From contig NZ_VBUT01000003.1 in the NCBI RefSeq assembly GCF_005863245.1, positions 620,001 through 684,000 on the forward strand: a stretch of 64,000 bases of DNA, given 5' to 3'. The notes beneath the pieces were generated by a model that had not been told where the DNA came from, did not search any database, and worked only from the letters and a program-made list of their open reading frames with translations. This DNA is from Nocardia cyriacigeorgica (GTDB lineage: Bacteria > Actinomycetota > Actinomycetes > Mycobacteriales > Mycobacteriaceae). Of the stretch, positions 7,785 through 16,798 are shown piece after piece. Each line of letters starts with the position of its first letter. Position 1 is the stretch's first letter. The translations under genes and the position numbers were made by a program.

Positions 7785-9457
7785 AACCACTGGATGCCTC
7801 GGGCGCGTCCGGCGTGATCGCGCCGGAAGCCGATCGGTCGATGCTCGAGCAGGCTCGCGATCAGGTCGCCGCTGCCGCGCAGCAAGCCCCGGCGGTGCCG
7901 TCGGACCAGCAGGCGATCCTCGACCTGCCGATGCCGCAGCTGCCCGCCGACCTCCCGCCGATCGAACCGCCGGAATTCGTTCTCGCGCAGAAGATCACCG
8001 ATGAGGGGCCGGGCGTCGGTGCCGCACCGGTCGGCATGCCGGGCATGTCCGGTCTCGGTGCGCCCGTCTCCACGCCAGAGGACGTCCTCAGCGGTCTGCC
8101 GCCGGAGGCATCGGCCCTGATCGGCGATGCCGAAGCGGTGATCAACCACGCCGCGGCGCCGGTCCTCGACGCCGCCCAGGGCGTGCTCGGTCAAGCCGGC
8201 GGTGCGGTGAGCAGTGTGCTCGGCGGATCCTCCGCCGCGAGTGCCGCCTCGGCCGCGGGTGCGTCCGCGACGCCGGCGGCCGCGGCGCTTCCGGCCCTGC
8301 CCGCCGACCCGGTCGGCGCCTTGATGAGCGGTATCGCGCTGCCCGCCCTGCCCGGCATCGACATGCTGTTCAAGCCGATCCTCGATCTGCTCGGCAGCTT
8401 CGGCACCGGTGTCATGGGGGCCTTCGACCCCACCGCCATCCTCAGCCAGTCCTCCAAGGTCATCGAGATGGCGATGCAGGTCGGCAAGGGCAGCCTCGGG
8501 GCCGTCGAGCAGGTCTGGCAGAGCCAGGCCGCCACCGCCGCACAAGACGCGGGTCAGAAGGCCAACAGCGAGGGTCTGGAGACCAGCCAGCGCGGAATCG
8601 ATATCTCCGAGCTCACCCAGCGCGCGGCCGCGGTGGTGCAGCAGGGCAACGCCCAGCTCACCACGATCGCCACCTCGTTCGCCAGCCAGGCCGTCGCGCT
8701 CGCGCCGGTGATCATGACCCCGCCCGCCCAGGCCACCCTGATGGCGACCGCCACCGAGCACCTCGGCCAGGCCGTCAGCGTCGTCAACGCCACCCGAGGC
8801 GATCTGGCGGGCAAGACCGCCGAGCTCAACGGGCTGGTGAGCCAGCTGGTCGGGCAGAACGGCCCGGCGCCCCAGGAGATCGCGCAGGCGGTCATGCAGA
8901 ACGTCGGCGAACCGCTCATGGCGCAGGCCGAGGAGGTCGCCACCACCGCGGCCGGATTCGATTCCGGCACCAGCGGCACCAATGGCCTGTCCACCAGCGC
9001 GGCGAGCTACGGCAGCGGTGGTTCGGCCGGCAGCGGCGGCGGCGCCGGAGCGTTCGGCACGGGCGGTTTCGGTCGTGGCGGCAGCGGCGGCGGGGCAGGT
9101 CGTGGCGGTAGCGGCGGCGTGGCCGGAATCCCTTCTCTGCCCGGCACTTCCGGCGCACCCGGCGGCGTCGCGCTGCCCGGTGGTATGCGCGCGCCCGTCG
9201 CCGGCATGCCGATGGGCGCGGGCCTCGGCACCACGCCTGCTTCGAGTTCCGGATTCATGGGCGGCCCCGGTGCGGCCGGTGCCGCGGGGCAGCGCAACAA
9301 CAACGAGGACGAGCACTCGCGCAACGTCGACCCGTACCGCAGCCGCACCGGCAACGACGACCTCACCGGCCCGCTGGGCGAATCCACCCCCGAGGTCATC
9401 GGCGCCACCAGCACCGACGAGGGCGACGGGTCCGACTACTACCAGGACCAGTTCTAG
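7781..9457 (+). CDS. Large Ala/Gly/Pro-rich type VII secretion-associated protein
   Basis: This 558-residue protein is translationally coupled to the EspC-like gene. It has a Pro/Ala-rich N-terminus, a helical middle (about residues 180-385) with W246 in a WQSQ turn that resembles a WxG hairpin, and a Gly/Ser-rich segment (about 400-505). It ends in an acidic tail finishing SDYYQDQF. There is no signal peptide. The layout (partner of an EspC-like protein, helical core, Gly-rich tail) recalls EspA/EspB-type ESX substrates, but no firm family match can be read by eye. A strong hairpin terminator follows. Its likely place is the cell envelope or outside the cell. Confidence 0.65.
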   Translation: MKPLDASGASGVIAPEADRSMLEQARDQVAAAAQQAPAVPSDQQAILDLPMPQLPADLPPIEPPEFVLAQKITDEGPGVGAAPVGMPGMSGLGAPVSTPEDVLSGLPPEASALIGDAEAVINHAAAPVLDAAQGVLGQAGGAVSSVLGGSSAASAASAAGASATPAAAALPALPADPVGALMSGIALPALPGIDMLFKPILDLLGSFGTGVMGAFDPTAILSQSSKVIEMAMQVGKGSLGAVEQVWQSQAATAAQDAGQKANSEGLETSQRGIDISELTQRAAAVVQQGNAQLTTIATSFASQAVALAPVIMTPPAQATLMATATEHLGQAVSVVNATRGDLAGKTAELNGLVSQLVGQNGPAPQEIAQAVMQNVGEPLMAQAEEVATTAAGFDSGTSGTNGLSTSAASYGSGGSAGSGGGAGAFGTGGFGRGGSGGGAGRGGSGGVAGIPSLPGTSGAPGGVALPGGMRAPVAGMPMGAGLGTTPASSSGFMGGPGAAGAAGQRNNNEDEHSRNVDPYRSRTGNDDLTGPLGESTPEVIGATSTDEGDGSDYYQDQF

Positions 9458-9482
9458 ACAGGGTCCGATCGCTGGGCACATG

Positions 9483-9524
9483 ACAGCGGCCTCGCACCGA
9501 AACCGGTGCGAGGCCGCTGTTTTC
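9483..9524 (+). terminator. Intrinsic terminator after the type VII pair
   Basis: A perfect 17-bp stem (9483-9499 with 9504-9520) has the loop AAAC and is followed by TTTTC. It lies between convergent genes and could serve both strands. Confidence 0.85.
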
Positions 9525-9562
9525 GGACAGCTACGCGCGCAGCGGACGAGCCGAGCGGTGGT

Positions 9563-10483
9563 TCAGCGGGCAGCCGGATTGTCCAGATCGCGGGCGGAAT
9601 AGGTATCGCAAGCCTGCATCCGGCCGCTCTGGTAGCCGGCGAGGAACCATTTCTGCCGCTGCTCCGACGATCCGTGCGTCCACGCCTCCGGGTTGACCCG
9701 TCCTTGCGCGGCCCGCTGGATCCGGTCGTCACCCACCGCCGACGCCGCCGACAACGCGTCCGCGATATCGGTGTCGGAGAGCTTCTGTAGGAACGGCCGT
9801 CCATCACCGCCGGGGGCGGGCATCTTGTCGGCGAAGTGCGCCCAGATCCCCGCGTAGCAATCGGCCTGCAACTCGGTGCGCACCGCGCCGGATTCCGGGC
9901 CGCGCGGATCGCGCTGGGCGCGGCCGATATCACCGAGCAAGGTCTGGATGTGGTGGCCGAATTCGTGCGCGACCACGTACTCCTGGGCCAGCGGACCGCC
10001 ACTGGAACCGAACCGGTCGACGAGTTCCTGGAAGAAGCTGACATCGAAGTAGGCGGTCTGGTCGGCCGGACAGTAGAAGGGGCCGACCGCGCTGGTGGCA
10101 TTGCCGCAGCCGGTGGACACCGAGCCCGAGAACAAGACCAGCTCTGGTTCCACATACTCGACACCCGCCTGTTTCGGCAGCTCGGCGGCCCAGACCGCGT
10201 CCAGGCTCTGCGCGGTGAGCACCACCCGGCAGTCCACGTACCGGTTGGCGTCCGCGGCGGTGCGGCAGTGCTCGGGCGTGCCCGCGGTGGGCTGGGACTG
10301 CACATCCTGGGCGCCGGTGAACTGGCCGAGCACCGATCCGGGATCGCCGCCGAGCAGCAGGGTCAGCACCAGCACGATCAGTCCGCCGGCGCCGCCGCCG
10401 AGGGCCAACTTGCCGCCCATGCCCGGCCCGCCGCCGGAAGAGGCTCGATTCGGGTCGATCTGCATACCCTCGTTGAAGGTCAT
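9563..10483 (-). CDS. YpfJ-family neutral zinc metallopeptidase
   Basis: This 306-residue membrane-anchored protease corresponds to the neutral zinc metallopeptidase family (YpfJ; M. tuberculosis Rv2575). A short cytoplasmic N-terminus with glycines precedes one hydrophobic segment (about residues 27-46). The zinc site HEFGH is at 173-177 in VVAHEFGHHIQTLLG, followed by the ELQADCYAGIWAH segment that supplies the third ligand. Several cysteines in the outer domain suggest disulfides. The active domain should face outside the membrane. Its target is unknown. The ATG is at 10483. aspS diverges from it. Confidence 0.88.
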   Translation of the reverse strand: MTFNEGMQIDPNRASSGGGPGMGGKLALGGGAGGLIVLVLTLLLGGDPGSVLGQFTGAQDVQSQPTAGTPEHCRTAADANRYVDCRVVLTAQSLDAVWAAELPKQAGVEYVEPELVLFSGSVSTGCGNATSAVGPFYCPADQTAYFDVSFFQELVDRFGSSGGPLAQEYVVAHEFGHHIQTLLGDIGRAQRDPRGPESGAVRTELQADCYAGIWAHFADKMPAPGGDGRPFLQKLSDTDIADALSAASAVGDDRIQRAAQGRVNPEAWTHGSSEQRQKWFLAGYQSGRMQACDTYSARDLDNPAAR

Positions 10484-10567
10484 GAGAAATCCCTATCTGT
10501 GACGTGTCCGCTACAGCTTCGCACGCATGGACCCGATATCGGTTTCCGCTCGGCGAATGTGTCTCAC

Positions 10568-10573
10568 TACGAT
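10568..10573 (+). promoter_or_regulatory. -10 hexamer for aspS
   Basis: TACGAT fits TANNNT and would start a leader of about 44 bases that contains GAAAGGA at 10613-10619 before the aspS GTG. Confidence 0.4.
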
Positions 10574-10623
10574 GGCTTGCACCGGGAGGGCGTTCCGGTG
10601 TCACATTCGTCGAAAGGAACATC

Positions 10624-12447
10624 GTGCTGCGCACCCACTTGGCTGGTTCGCTGCGAAGCGAGCACGCCGGTCAGACCGTCACCCTGAGCGGCTGGGTGGC
10701 CCGGCGGCGTGACCACGGTGGCGTGATCTTCATCGATCTGCGCGACGCCTCCGGAGTGGCGCAGGTGGTGTTCCGTGAGGGTGAGGCCGCCGAGCAGGCG
10801 CACCGCCTGCGCGCGGAGTACTGCGTCAAGATCGTCGGCGTGGTCGAACAGCGTCCCGAGGGCAACGAGAACCCCGACCTGCCGACCGGCGCGATCGAGG
10901 TCAACGTCAGCGAGCTCGAGGTGCTCAACGAGAGCGCGCCGCTGCCGTTCCAGCTCGATGAGCAGCCCGGTGAAGAGGCCCGCCTGACCCACCGCTACCT
11001 GGACCTGCGCCGGGAGGGCCCGGCCCACGCCATCCGGCTGCGGTCCAAGGTCAACGCCGCCGCCCGCCGGGTGCTGGCCCGCCACGAGTTCGTCGAGGTG
11101 GAGACGCCGACCCTGACCCGCTCGACCCCCGAGGGCGCCCGCGACTTCCTGGTCCCCGCGCGGTTGCAGCCCGGCAACTTCTACGCGCTGCCGCAGAGCC
11201 CGCAGCTGTTCAAGCAGTTGCTGATGGTCGGTGGTATCGAGCGCTATTACCAGATCGCGCGCTGCTACCGGGACGAGGACTTCCGCGCCGACCGTCAGCC
11301 GGAGTTCACCCAGCTCGACATCGAGATGAGCTTCGTTCGCCAGGAGGACGTCATCCTGCTGGCCGAGGAGATCCTGGTGGCGCTGTGGGAACTCATCGGC
11401 TACGAGATCCCCACCCCGATCCCGCACATGACCTACCACGAGGCGATGCGCCGCTTCGGCACCGACAAGCCGGACCTGCGCTTCGGGGTGGAGATCACCG
11501 AGTGCACGGAGTTCTTCAAGGACACTCCGTTCCGGGTGTTCCAGGCTCCGTACGTGGGCGCGGTGGTGATGCCGGGTGGTGCGAGCCAGCCGCGCCGTCA
11601 GCTCGATGCCTGGCAGGAATGGGCCAAGCAGCGCGGCGCCAAGGGCCTTGCCTACGTGCTGATCGACGAGGACGGGGTGCTCGGCGGCCCGGTCGCCAAG
11701 AACCTCAGCGAGACCGAACGCGCCACCCTCGCCGACCATGTCGGCGCCAAGCCCGGTGACTGCGTGTTCTTCGCCGCGGGTGCGCCCAAGGCGCAGCGCG
11801 CGCTGCTCGGTGCCGCGCGTGGCGAGATCGCGCGCAAGGTCGGCCTGATCGACGAGGACGCGTGGGCGTTCGTGTGGATCGTGGACGCGCCGCTGTTCGA
11901 GCCCGCCGCCGAGGCGACCGCGAGCGGCGATGTCGCGCTGGGCTATTCGGCCTGGACCGCGGTGCATCACGCGTTCACCTCGCCGAAGCCGGAGTCGATG
12001 GACACCTTCGACACCGATCCGGGTTCCGCGCTGGCCTACGCCTACGACATCGTCTGCAACGGCAACGAGATCGGCGGCGGCAGCATCCGTATCCATCGTC
12101 GTGACGTGCAGGAGCGCGTGTTCGAGGTGATGGGTATCAGTCATGACGAGGCGCAGGAGAAGTTCGGATTCCTGTTGGACGCCTTCGCTTTCGGTGCCCC
12201 GCCGCACGGCGGTATCGCCTTCGGCTGGGACCGGATCACCGCGCTGCTGGCGGGCATGGATTCCATCCGCGAGGTGATCGCCTTCCCGAAGACCGGTGGC
12301 GGCGTCGACCCGCTGACCGACGCGCCCGCGCCTATCACCGCGCAGCAGCGTAAGGAAGCCGGCCTGGACGCCAAGCCGGAAATCAAGGGTGTGACCGAGG
12401 TTTCGGCCGATGGCGCGCCCGTCGAGTCCGAAACTGCCAAGCGGTAG
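10624..12447 (+). CDS. aspS: Aspartyl-tRNA synthetase
   Basis: This 607-residue class II synthetase charges tRNA-Asp. In actinobacteria lacking AsnRS it often also mischarges tRNA-Asn for later amidation (family knowledge, not tested here). The order is an N-terminal OB-fold ([21 protein letters not shown]), motif 2 ([19 protein letters not shown]), the bacterial GAD insertion and motif 3 ([13 protein letters not shown]). The GTG start is supported by GAAAGGA upstream; the frame stays open 40 codons further 5' but without family similarity. A 12-bp hairpin follows the stop. Confidence 0.97.
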   Translation: MLRTHLAGSLRSEHAGQTVTLSGWVARRRDHGGVIFIDLRDASGVAQVVFREGEAAEQAHRLRAEYCVKIVGVVEQRPEGNENPDLPTGAIEVNVSELEVLNESAPLPFQLDEQPGEEARLTHRYLDLRREGPAHAIRLRSKVNAAARRVLARHEFVEVETPTLTRSTPEGARDFLVPARLQPGNFYALPQSPQLFKQLLMVGGIERYYQIARCYRDEDFRADRQPEFTQLDIEMSFVRQEDVILLAEEILVALWELIGYEIPTPIPHMTYHEAMRRFGTDKPDLRFGVEITECTEFFKDTPFRVFQAPYVGAVVMPGGASQPRRQLDAWQEWAKQRGAKGLAYVLIDEDGVLGGPVAKNLSETERATLADHVGAKPGDCVFFAAGAPKAQRALLGAARGEIARKVGLIDEDAWAFVWIVDAPLFEPAAEATASGDVALGYSAWTAVHHAFTSPKPESMDTFDTDPGSALAYAYDIVCNGNEIGGGSIRIHRRDVQERVFEVMGISHDEAQEKFGFLLDAFAFGAPPHGGIAFGWDRITALLAGMDSIREVIAFPKTGGGVDPLTDAPAPITAQQRKEAGLDAKPEIKGVTEVSADGAPVESETAKR

Positions 12448-12460
12448 CGACTTACGTCTC

Positions 12461-12490
12461 GATGGCCGGCCCCGCACAGGGCCGGCCATC
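12461..12490. terminator. Bidirectional terminator hairpin
   Basis: A perfect 12-bp stem GATGGCCGGCCC / GGGCCGGCCATC closes on the loop CGCACA. It sits between convergent aspS and a membrane-protein gene. No clear U tract follows on either strand. Confidence 0.7.
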
Positions 12491-12507
12491 GGCGTTTCCG
12501 GGGCTGC

Positions 12508-13443
12508 TCAGATGGCCGAGACGTGTCCACCGGTCATGGTGCGGTAGGCGTAGGTGACGGCGATGGTCGCCACCGGCCCGGCGACCAGCAGACCGAAACC
12601 GCAGGCCAGCAGGCCGAGCAGTGCGACGACCAGGACCGTGAGCATCAGCAGGATCACCGGCCAGATATTGGTGATCACCAGCTTGACGCTCGAGGTGATG
12701 GCCTCGATCGGCCCCTGGTTCTGATCGATCACGTAATGCAGCGAGAACATGCACCCCATTCCCACCGCGATACCCGGTAGCAGGCACAGTGCCGAGGCAA
12801 GCGTGGTGGCCAGGAACGCCAGCCCGGCGGTCAATAGCACGTTGCCCGCGTTGCCGAGATGGAAATAGGAGCCGAAAGTCGCTGGATAGCCGTTGGTTTC
12901 ATAGAGCGCGCCGCGCACCATCGCCGCTTGCAACAGCCACAGCCCCACCATGACCGCGAGGAAGATGAACAGCACCGTCAGCACCGAGCGTGGTGCGAGC
13001 AGCTGCACGACCACCACGAACAGCAGATAGATCACCAGGCCGAGCGCGCTCACCGCCAGCCAGGGACCAGGATTTCGCCGGAATTTCTCCCAGCCGTAAC
13101 TGAGTGCGTGCCCCACGTCGAGCGGGGCGGGCACGCCGGTGCCGGTCTGATGCAGATACCCGTAGGTCGGTGCCTGCGGGTCGGGTCCGGTGCCCGGCGG
13201 GCCGTAGGTCGGCTGCGCGGGCGACTGATCCAGCGGCGGCGGTGGTTCGACCGGTTCGTTGCCGTACTGGGCCGCGCCCGGGCCCTCGAACTGCGGGTAT
13301 CCTGCGGCGCCCGGCATTTCGTGGCGGCCGTGGCCGGACGGGTAGGGCGTGGACGGGTCGCCGCCGGGGACCTGCCCGGTGCCGCCGCCCGGCGCGGGCT
13401 TGTCGCCGGACGGTTGCGGCGTGGCGGATGGTGTGTCGGTCAC
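12508..13443 (-). CDS. Membrane protein with Pro/Gly-rich N-terminus (Rv2560-like)
   Basis: This 311-residue protein has about 110 polar, Pro/Gly/Gln-rich N-terminal residues. A conserved entry (ALSYGWEKFRRNPGPWL) and about five or six hydrophobic segments follow, to the C-terminus. The layout matches the proline/glycine-rich membrane protein that lies near aspS in M. tuberculosis (Rv2560). The N-terminal tail is probably cytoplasmic and disordered. A role in membrane organisation or transport is only a guess. It starts at GTG 13443, and divergently from the APH-like kinase gene. Confidence 0.75.
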   Translation of the reverse strand: MTDTPSATPQPSGDKPAPGGGTGQVPGGDPSTPYPSGHGRHEMPGAAGYPQFEGPGAAQYGNEPVEPPPPLDQSPAQPTYGPPGTGPDPQAPTYGYLHQTGTGVPAPLDVGHALSYGWEKFRRNPGPWLAVSALGLVIYLLFVVVVQLLAPRSVLTVLFIFLAVMVGLWLLQAAMVRGALYETNGYPATFGSYFHLGNAGNVLLTAGLAFLATTLASALCLLPGIAVGMGCMFSLHYVIDQNQGPIEAITSSVKLVITNIWPVILLMLTVLVVALLGLLACGFGLLVAGPVATIAVTYAYRTMTGGHVSAI

Positions 13444-13621
13444 GGTGGTCGACCTTTCGGGTCAGCTGGTTTGCGGTGTGGCGCACGGTAGTTGACGACC
13501 AGGAAACAGCACGGCTGCCATCGTCTCAAGTGATCGTCGCCCACTACCAGAGCGGCGCGCGGACACGCCGAGCGACACGGAAAGGTTGCTCAACCGCTCG
13601 CTAGAAGTGACCCGATGCGAG

Positions 13622-13627
13622 TACTTT
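13622..13627 (+). promoter_or_regulatory. -10 hexamer for a leaderless APH-like gene
   Basis: TACTTT fits TANNNT and ends 8 bases before ATG 13636, the spacing expected for transcription starting at or next to the start codon. No ribosome binding site is visible. Confidence 0.5.
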
Positions 13628-13635
13628 GATCAGTG

Positions 13636-14805
13636 ATGACCGCACTATTGGCCGAACGCGCCACCGAAGTCGTGTCCGCAGCACAACAGTTGCTCACAAA
13701 GCGCATGGGTGCTCCGGTGAAGCTGAGCGATCCGATCGAACTCAGCGGTAGTGGTAGGACGACGGTCCTACGTGTACGGGTAGCCGAGAACGCTTTCTCG
13801 CTACCGCGCACCCTGATCCTCAAGCAGGTGCGCGGCGCCGCGCCGGTGCCACGCAACGTGAGCATCACACCCGGTGTCGCCAGCATCGACTCCGCGTTCC
13901 TGCGCGAAGCCGTGTCCTACCAGTTCACCACCGCACTCAGCCGCGAACAGCGTCCCGGCGCCTACCTCATCGCGCACAGCTTGCCCGACCGGTTGCTCGT
14001 GCTCAGCGACCTGGGGGAGAACACCTCGCTCACCACCGTGCTGCGCTCGGGCGCCGAACCGGCCACCCAGAACGCCATGATGGCCTTCGCGCAGGCGCTG
14101 GGCCGGATGCACGCGGCGACCGTGGGGCGCGAGGCCGATTTCGTGGCGCTGCTGCGCCGGGTGGATGTGGCCCACCGCATCGACGGCATCGCCCAGCAGG
14201 CCGAGTCGGCGGTCGCCGAGGTACCCGCCCTGCTGCTGCGTGAACTCGGCATCGAGGTGCCCGACGAGCTGGCCACCAAGATCACCCACGGATCCCGGCT
14301 GTTCTCCGGCGGCCGGTTCCGCGCCTTCAGCCCGTCGGATCTGTGCCCGGACAACGTCATCCTCAACGACGAGGGCGCCCGCATCCTCGACTACGAGTGG
14401 GGCGGTTTCCGCGACGCCACCCTCGACATCGCCTACGCGCTGGTCTCGTTCCCCGGCTGCCTGTGCGATGTGGAACTGTCGCGCGAGCGCGCCGCCCACA
14501 TGGTCGAGGCCTGGCGCGCCGAGGTCGTCGGCGTCTGGCCCGCCCTCGCCGAGGACAGCCTGCTCGCCGAGAAGATCCTGGAAGCGCGCCTGATCTGGGT
14601 GTGGCTGTCCACCTACTGGTTCCTGCCCGCCGACCACGGCCGCATCGCCGCCGCCCGCGAACACGGGCTGTCGGTGCCGCGCTCGGAGGCGCTGATCAAC
14701 CGCTGGGCCGCCCTCGCCGAGGACGCCCGCGTCACCGGCGACGACGTCATCGGTGATTTCGCCGAGGCGATGACGGCGGTGCTCGTGGAGCGCTGGGCCG
14801 AATAA
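13636..14805 (+). CDS. Aminoglycoside phosphotransferase-fold (APH) family kinase
   Basis: This 389-residue protein has the APH/choline-kinase fold. The N-lobe carries LILKQV as the likely ATP lysine strand. The catalytic loop is FSPSDLCPDNVIL, with Asp and Asn in Brenner-type spacing. The metal-binding Asp is in ILDYEWGGFRDATLDIAYAL, a strong APH signature. The substrate is unknown; many actinobacterial members act on small metabolites rather than antibiotics. ATG 13636 was chosen over the GTG one codon earlier because a TANNNT -10 ends 8 bases before it and no ribosome site is present. It converges on the PhoD gene. Confidence 0.78.
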   Translation: MTALLAERATEVVSAAQQLLTKRMGAPVKLSDPIELSGSGRTTVLRVRVAENAFSLPRTLILKQVRGAAPVPRNVSITPGVASIDSAFLREAVSYQFTTALSREQRPGAYLIAHSLPDRLLVLSDLGENTSLTTVLRSGAEPATQNAMMAFAQALGRMHAATVGREADFVALLRRVDVAHRIDGIAQQAESAVAEVPALLLRELGIEVPDELATKITHGSRLFSGGRFRAFSPSDLCPDNVILNDEGARILDYEWGGFRDATLDIAYALVSFPGCLCDVELSRERAAHMVEAWRAEVVGVWPALAEDSLLAEKILEARLIWVWLSTYWFLPADHGRIAAAREHGLSVPRSEALINRWAALAEDARVTGDDVIGDFAEAMTAVLVERWAE

Positions 14806-14932
14806 CGCCGGGCGCGCCGGGCGTCGGGGCCCGGCCCCCGCTCAGCCGCCGCGATTAAGGTCAGGCTCCGGCCGCTGATCGCGTCGGTGTGCGCCGACCG
14901 GCGCGCTGGCTCCGCACCTCGTCATCGGGACA

Positions 14933-14953
14933 CCGAGCGCATTGAGCGCTCGG
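14933..14953. terminator. Hairpin between convergent genes
   Basis: An 8-bp perfect stem CCGAGCGC / GCGCTCGG with the loop ATTGA lies just past the PhoD stop and 128 bases beyond the APH-like stop. The stem is short and there is no U tract. Confidence 0.45.
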
Positions 14954-14960
14954 CGACCAT

Positions 14961-16622
14961 TCAGCTCGCGGGTGCCGTCCTCGGCTCCATTCGGCCGCCC
15001 GCAGGTACGGCGAACGAGGCGCCGTGACGCACGCCCGTGGCCGGGTCGGCGACATCGAACACGTAGAACCAATCCATCTGCGCCTGCGCGGTGGTCACCT
15101 CGAGCACGCCGAATCCGTGCGAATCCAACTCGACGTAGCGCAGATGCCGGTTGACGCCCTTGATCGCCTCCTCCACCGGCACCGCGGCCGTCCGCGGCGG
15201 CGCCTGCATCACCTCACCCATACTGGACGAGGTCACCGACGGCACCACGAACTCGGCGCCGGCGCTGGGACCGGCCGGATCGGCCGCGTTCACCGGCAGA
15301 TCCGCCGCCCACGAGGAGTGGATATCGCCGGTCAGGAACACCACGTCCGACACCCCGTGCTCGGTGATCGCCCGGTACAGGCGAGCCCGGTCGGCGGTGT
15401 AGCCGTCCCACTGATCGGCATTGACGGGCAGCCCTGACTGCGGGATACCCAACGCCTGAGTGAAGGCGGCGGTCGTCGCCGGATCCAGCGGCGGGAACAC
15501 CAGCGGCGCGATCATCACCGAATTGCCCACCAGCTTCCACCGCGCCGTCGATGACGCCAGCCCGGCGGTCAGCCAGTCCATCTGGGCTCGTCCGGTGATG
15601 GTGCGCTCGGGATCGTCCACCTCACGCCAGCCCGCGCCCGGCTTCACTTCCTGATCGCGGTAGCTGCGCAGATCCAGCATCGACAGCTCGGCCAGCGTGC
15701 CGAACCGCAACCGGCGATAGATCTGCACAGCCGAACCCGAACGCGACGCCCGCACCGGCATCCACTCCAGATAGGCCCGCGCCGAGGCCGCCTTACGGTC
15801 GGCCCAGGAACCCTGTACCGCCGGATCGTGCTTGCCGGAACCGCCGGACCAGGAGTTGTCGGCGGATTCGTGGTCGTCCCAGGTGCAGATGAACGGCAGC
15901 AGCGCGTGCAGGCGTTGCAGGTCGGGATCGGTTTTGTACTGGGCGTGGCGGATGCGGTAGTCGGCCAGGGAGACGATCTCGTTGGCCGGATCGTGCGCAC
16001 GGACCGCTCCGGTGCGGCCACCGTACTCGCCGCGACCGTATTCGTAGAGGTAGTCGCCCAGGTGCACGAGGGCGTCGAGATCGGTGCGGTCGGCCAGATG
16101 ACGGTAGGCGGAGAAGAAGCCGGCCTCCCAATTCGCGCACGACACCACACCGAACCGCAGCCGGTCGGGGGTCGCGCCGAGGGCGGGGGCGGTGCGGGTG
16201 CGCCCGACCGGTGAGCGCTGGCCGAGGGCGCTGAACCGGTAGAAGTAGACGCAGCCAGGAGCCAATCCGGTGACGTCCACCTTCACCGTGTGGTCGCTGT
16301 CGGCGGTCGCCGTAGCCGACCCGGAGGCGGTGATCGAGGCGAAGTTCTCGTCGGCGGCGACTTCCCAGCGCACGGTCGCGGCAGAGCCCGTACCCGAGCC
16401 GGGGACGGCGTCCTCGGCGACGGTGACCCGCGTCCAGATGATCACCGCGTCGGGCAGCGGATCACCGGAGGCGACACCATGGCGGAAGACCGGCGCACTC
16501 GCCCGGGCGGGTGCGGCGAGCGCGAGGCCCGCCCCGGCCGCGGCGACCGCGCCGCCTGCCAAGACCGTGCGTCGCCGCACCACCGCAGTATCTGAAACGA
16601 CCACGTTTTCAGCCACGATCAT
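14961..16622 (-). CDS. PhoD-family alkaline phosphatase/phosphodiesterase, Tat-exported
   Basis: This 553-residue secreted metallophosphoesterase resembles PhoD and M. tuberculosis Rv2577. A twin-arginine signal (R16-R18 in [11 protein letters not shown], then an Ala-rich stretch to about residue 42) targets it to the Tat pathway, consistent with folding around metals in the cytoplasm. An N-terminal Fn3-like domain ([19 protein letters not shown]) precedes the catalytic domain with LGDYLYEYG and [10 protein letters not shown] as metal ligands and [10 protein letters not shown] near the end. It likely releases phosphate from phosphodiesters or phospholipids at the cell surface. ATG 16622 diverges from the rarA region. 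Confidence 0.88.
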   Translation of the reverse strand: MIVAENVVVSDTAVVRRRTVLAGGAVAAAGAGLALAAPARASAPVFRHGVASGDPLPDAVIIWTRVTVAEDAVPGSGTGSAATVRWEVAADENFASITASGSATATADSDHTVKVDVTGLAPGCVYFYRFSALGQRSPVGRTRTAPALGATPDRLRFGVVSCANWEAGFFSAYRHLADRTDLDALVHLGDYLYEYGRGEYGGRTGAVRAHDPANEIVSLADYRIRHAQYKTDPDLQRLHALLPFICTWDDHESADNSWSGGSGKHDPAVQGSWADRKAASARAYLEWMPVRASRSGSAVQIYRRLRFGTLAELSMLDLRSYRDQEVKPGAGWREVDDPERTITGRAQMDWLTAGLASSTARWKLVGNSVMIAPLVFPPLDPATTAAFTQALGIPQSGLPVNADQWDGYTADRARLYRAITEHGVSDVVFLTGDIHSSWAADLPVNAADPAGPSAGAEFVVPSVTSSSMGEVMQAPPRTAAVPVEEAIKGVNRHLRYVELDSHGFGVLEVTTAQAQMDWFYVFDVADPATGVRHGASFAVPAGGRMEPRTAPAS

Positions 16623-16709
16623 TGATCACAACCCATCGGCCGGGCACTCGCAAATCGAAGCGCCGCGTCGCGGTTCGATCCGCGCGCCGGGTGTGTCGGA
16701 CCCGGCCGG

Positions 16710-16715
16710 TAGCGT
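16710..16715 (+). promoter_or_regulatory. -10 hexamer for the rarA leader ORF
   Basis: TAGCGT fits TANNNT and ends 8 bases before an ATG at 16724, predicting a leaderless transcript that begins with a 24-codon ORF overlapping rarA. Confidence 0.5.
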
Positions 16716-16723
16716 CATCGACG

Positions 16724-16798
16724 ATGAGCGAGCCAACTATGAACGCGGCCGATCGGGCGCTCACGGCGCGGCCCGGCGCCGACGGGGGTGCGTCATGA
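16724..16798 (+). CDS. Putative 24-residue leader peptide coupled to rarA
   Basis: This small ORF starts [15 protein letters not shown] and ends TGA inside the rarA start (ATGA overlap). A TANNNT -10 sits exactly at leaderless distance from its ATG. It would let ribosomes loaded on a leaderless mRNA reach rarA by termination-reinitiation. The sequence resembles no known peptide. It could be chance in a 172-base GC-rich region, so the call is tentative. Confidence 0.4.
   Translation: MSEPTMNAADRALTARPGADGGAS

Noticed and set aside
13633..13635. GTG as the start of the APH-like gene.
   Set aside because: The ATG one codon later fits the -10 spacing better; the difference is one residue.
14842..15072. 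A 76-codon minus-strand frame past the APH-like gene.
   Set aside because: It overlaps the PhoD C-terminus in another frame and shows no coding signal.
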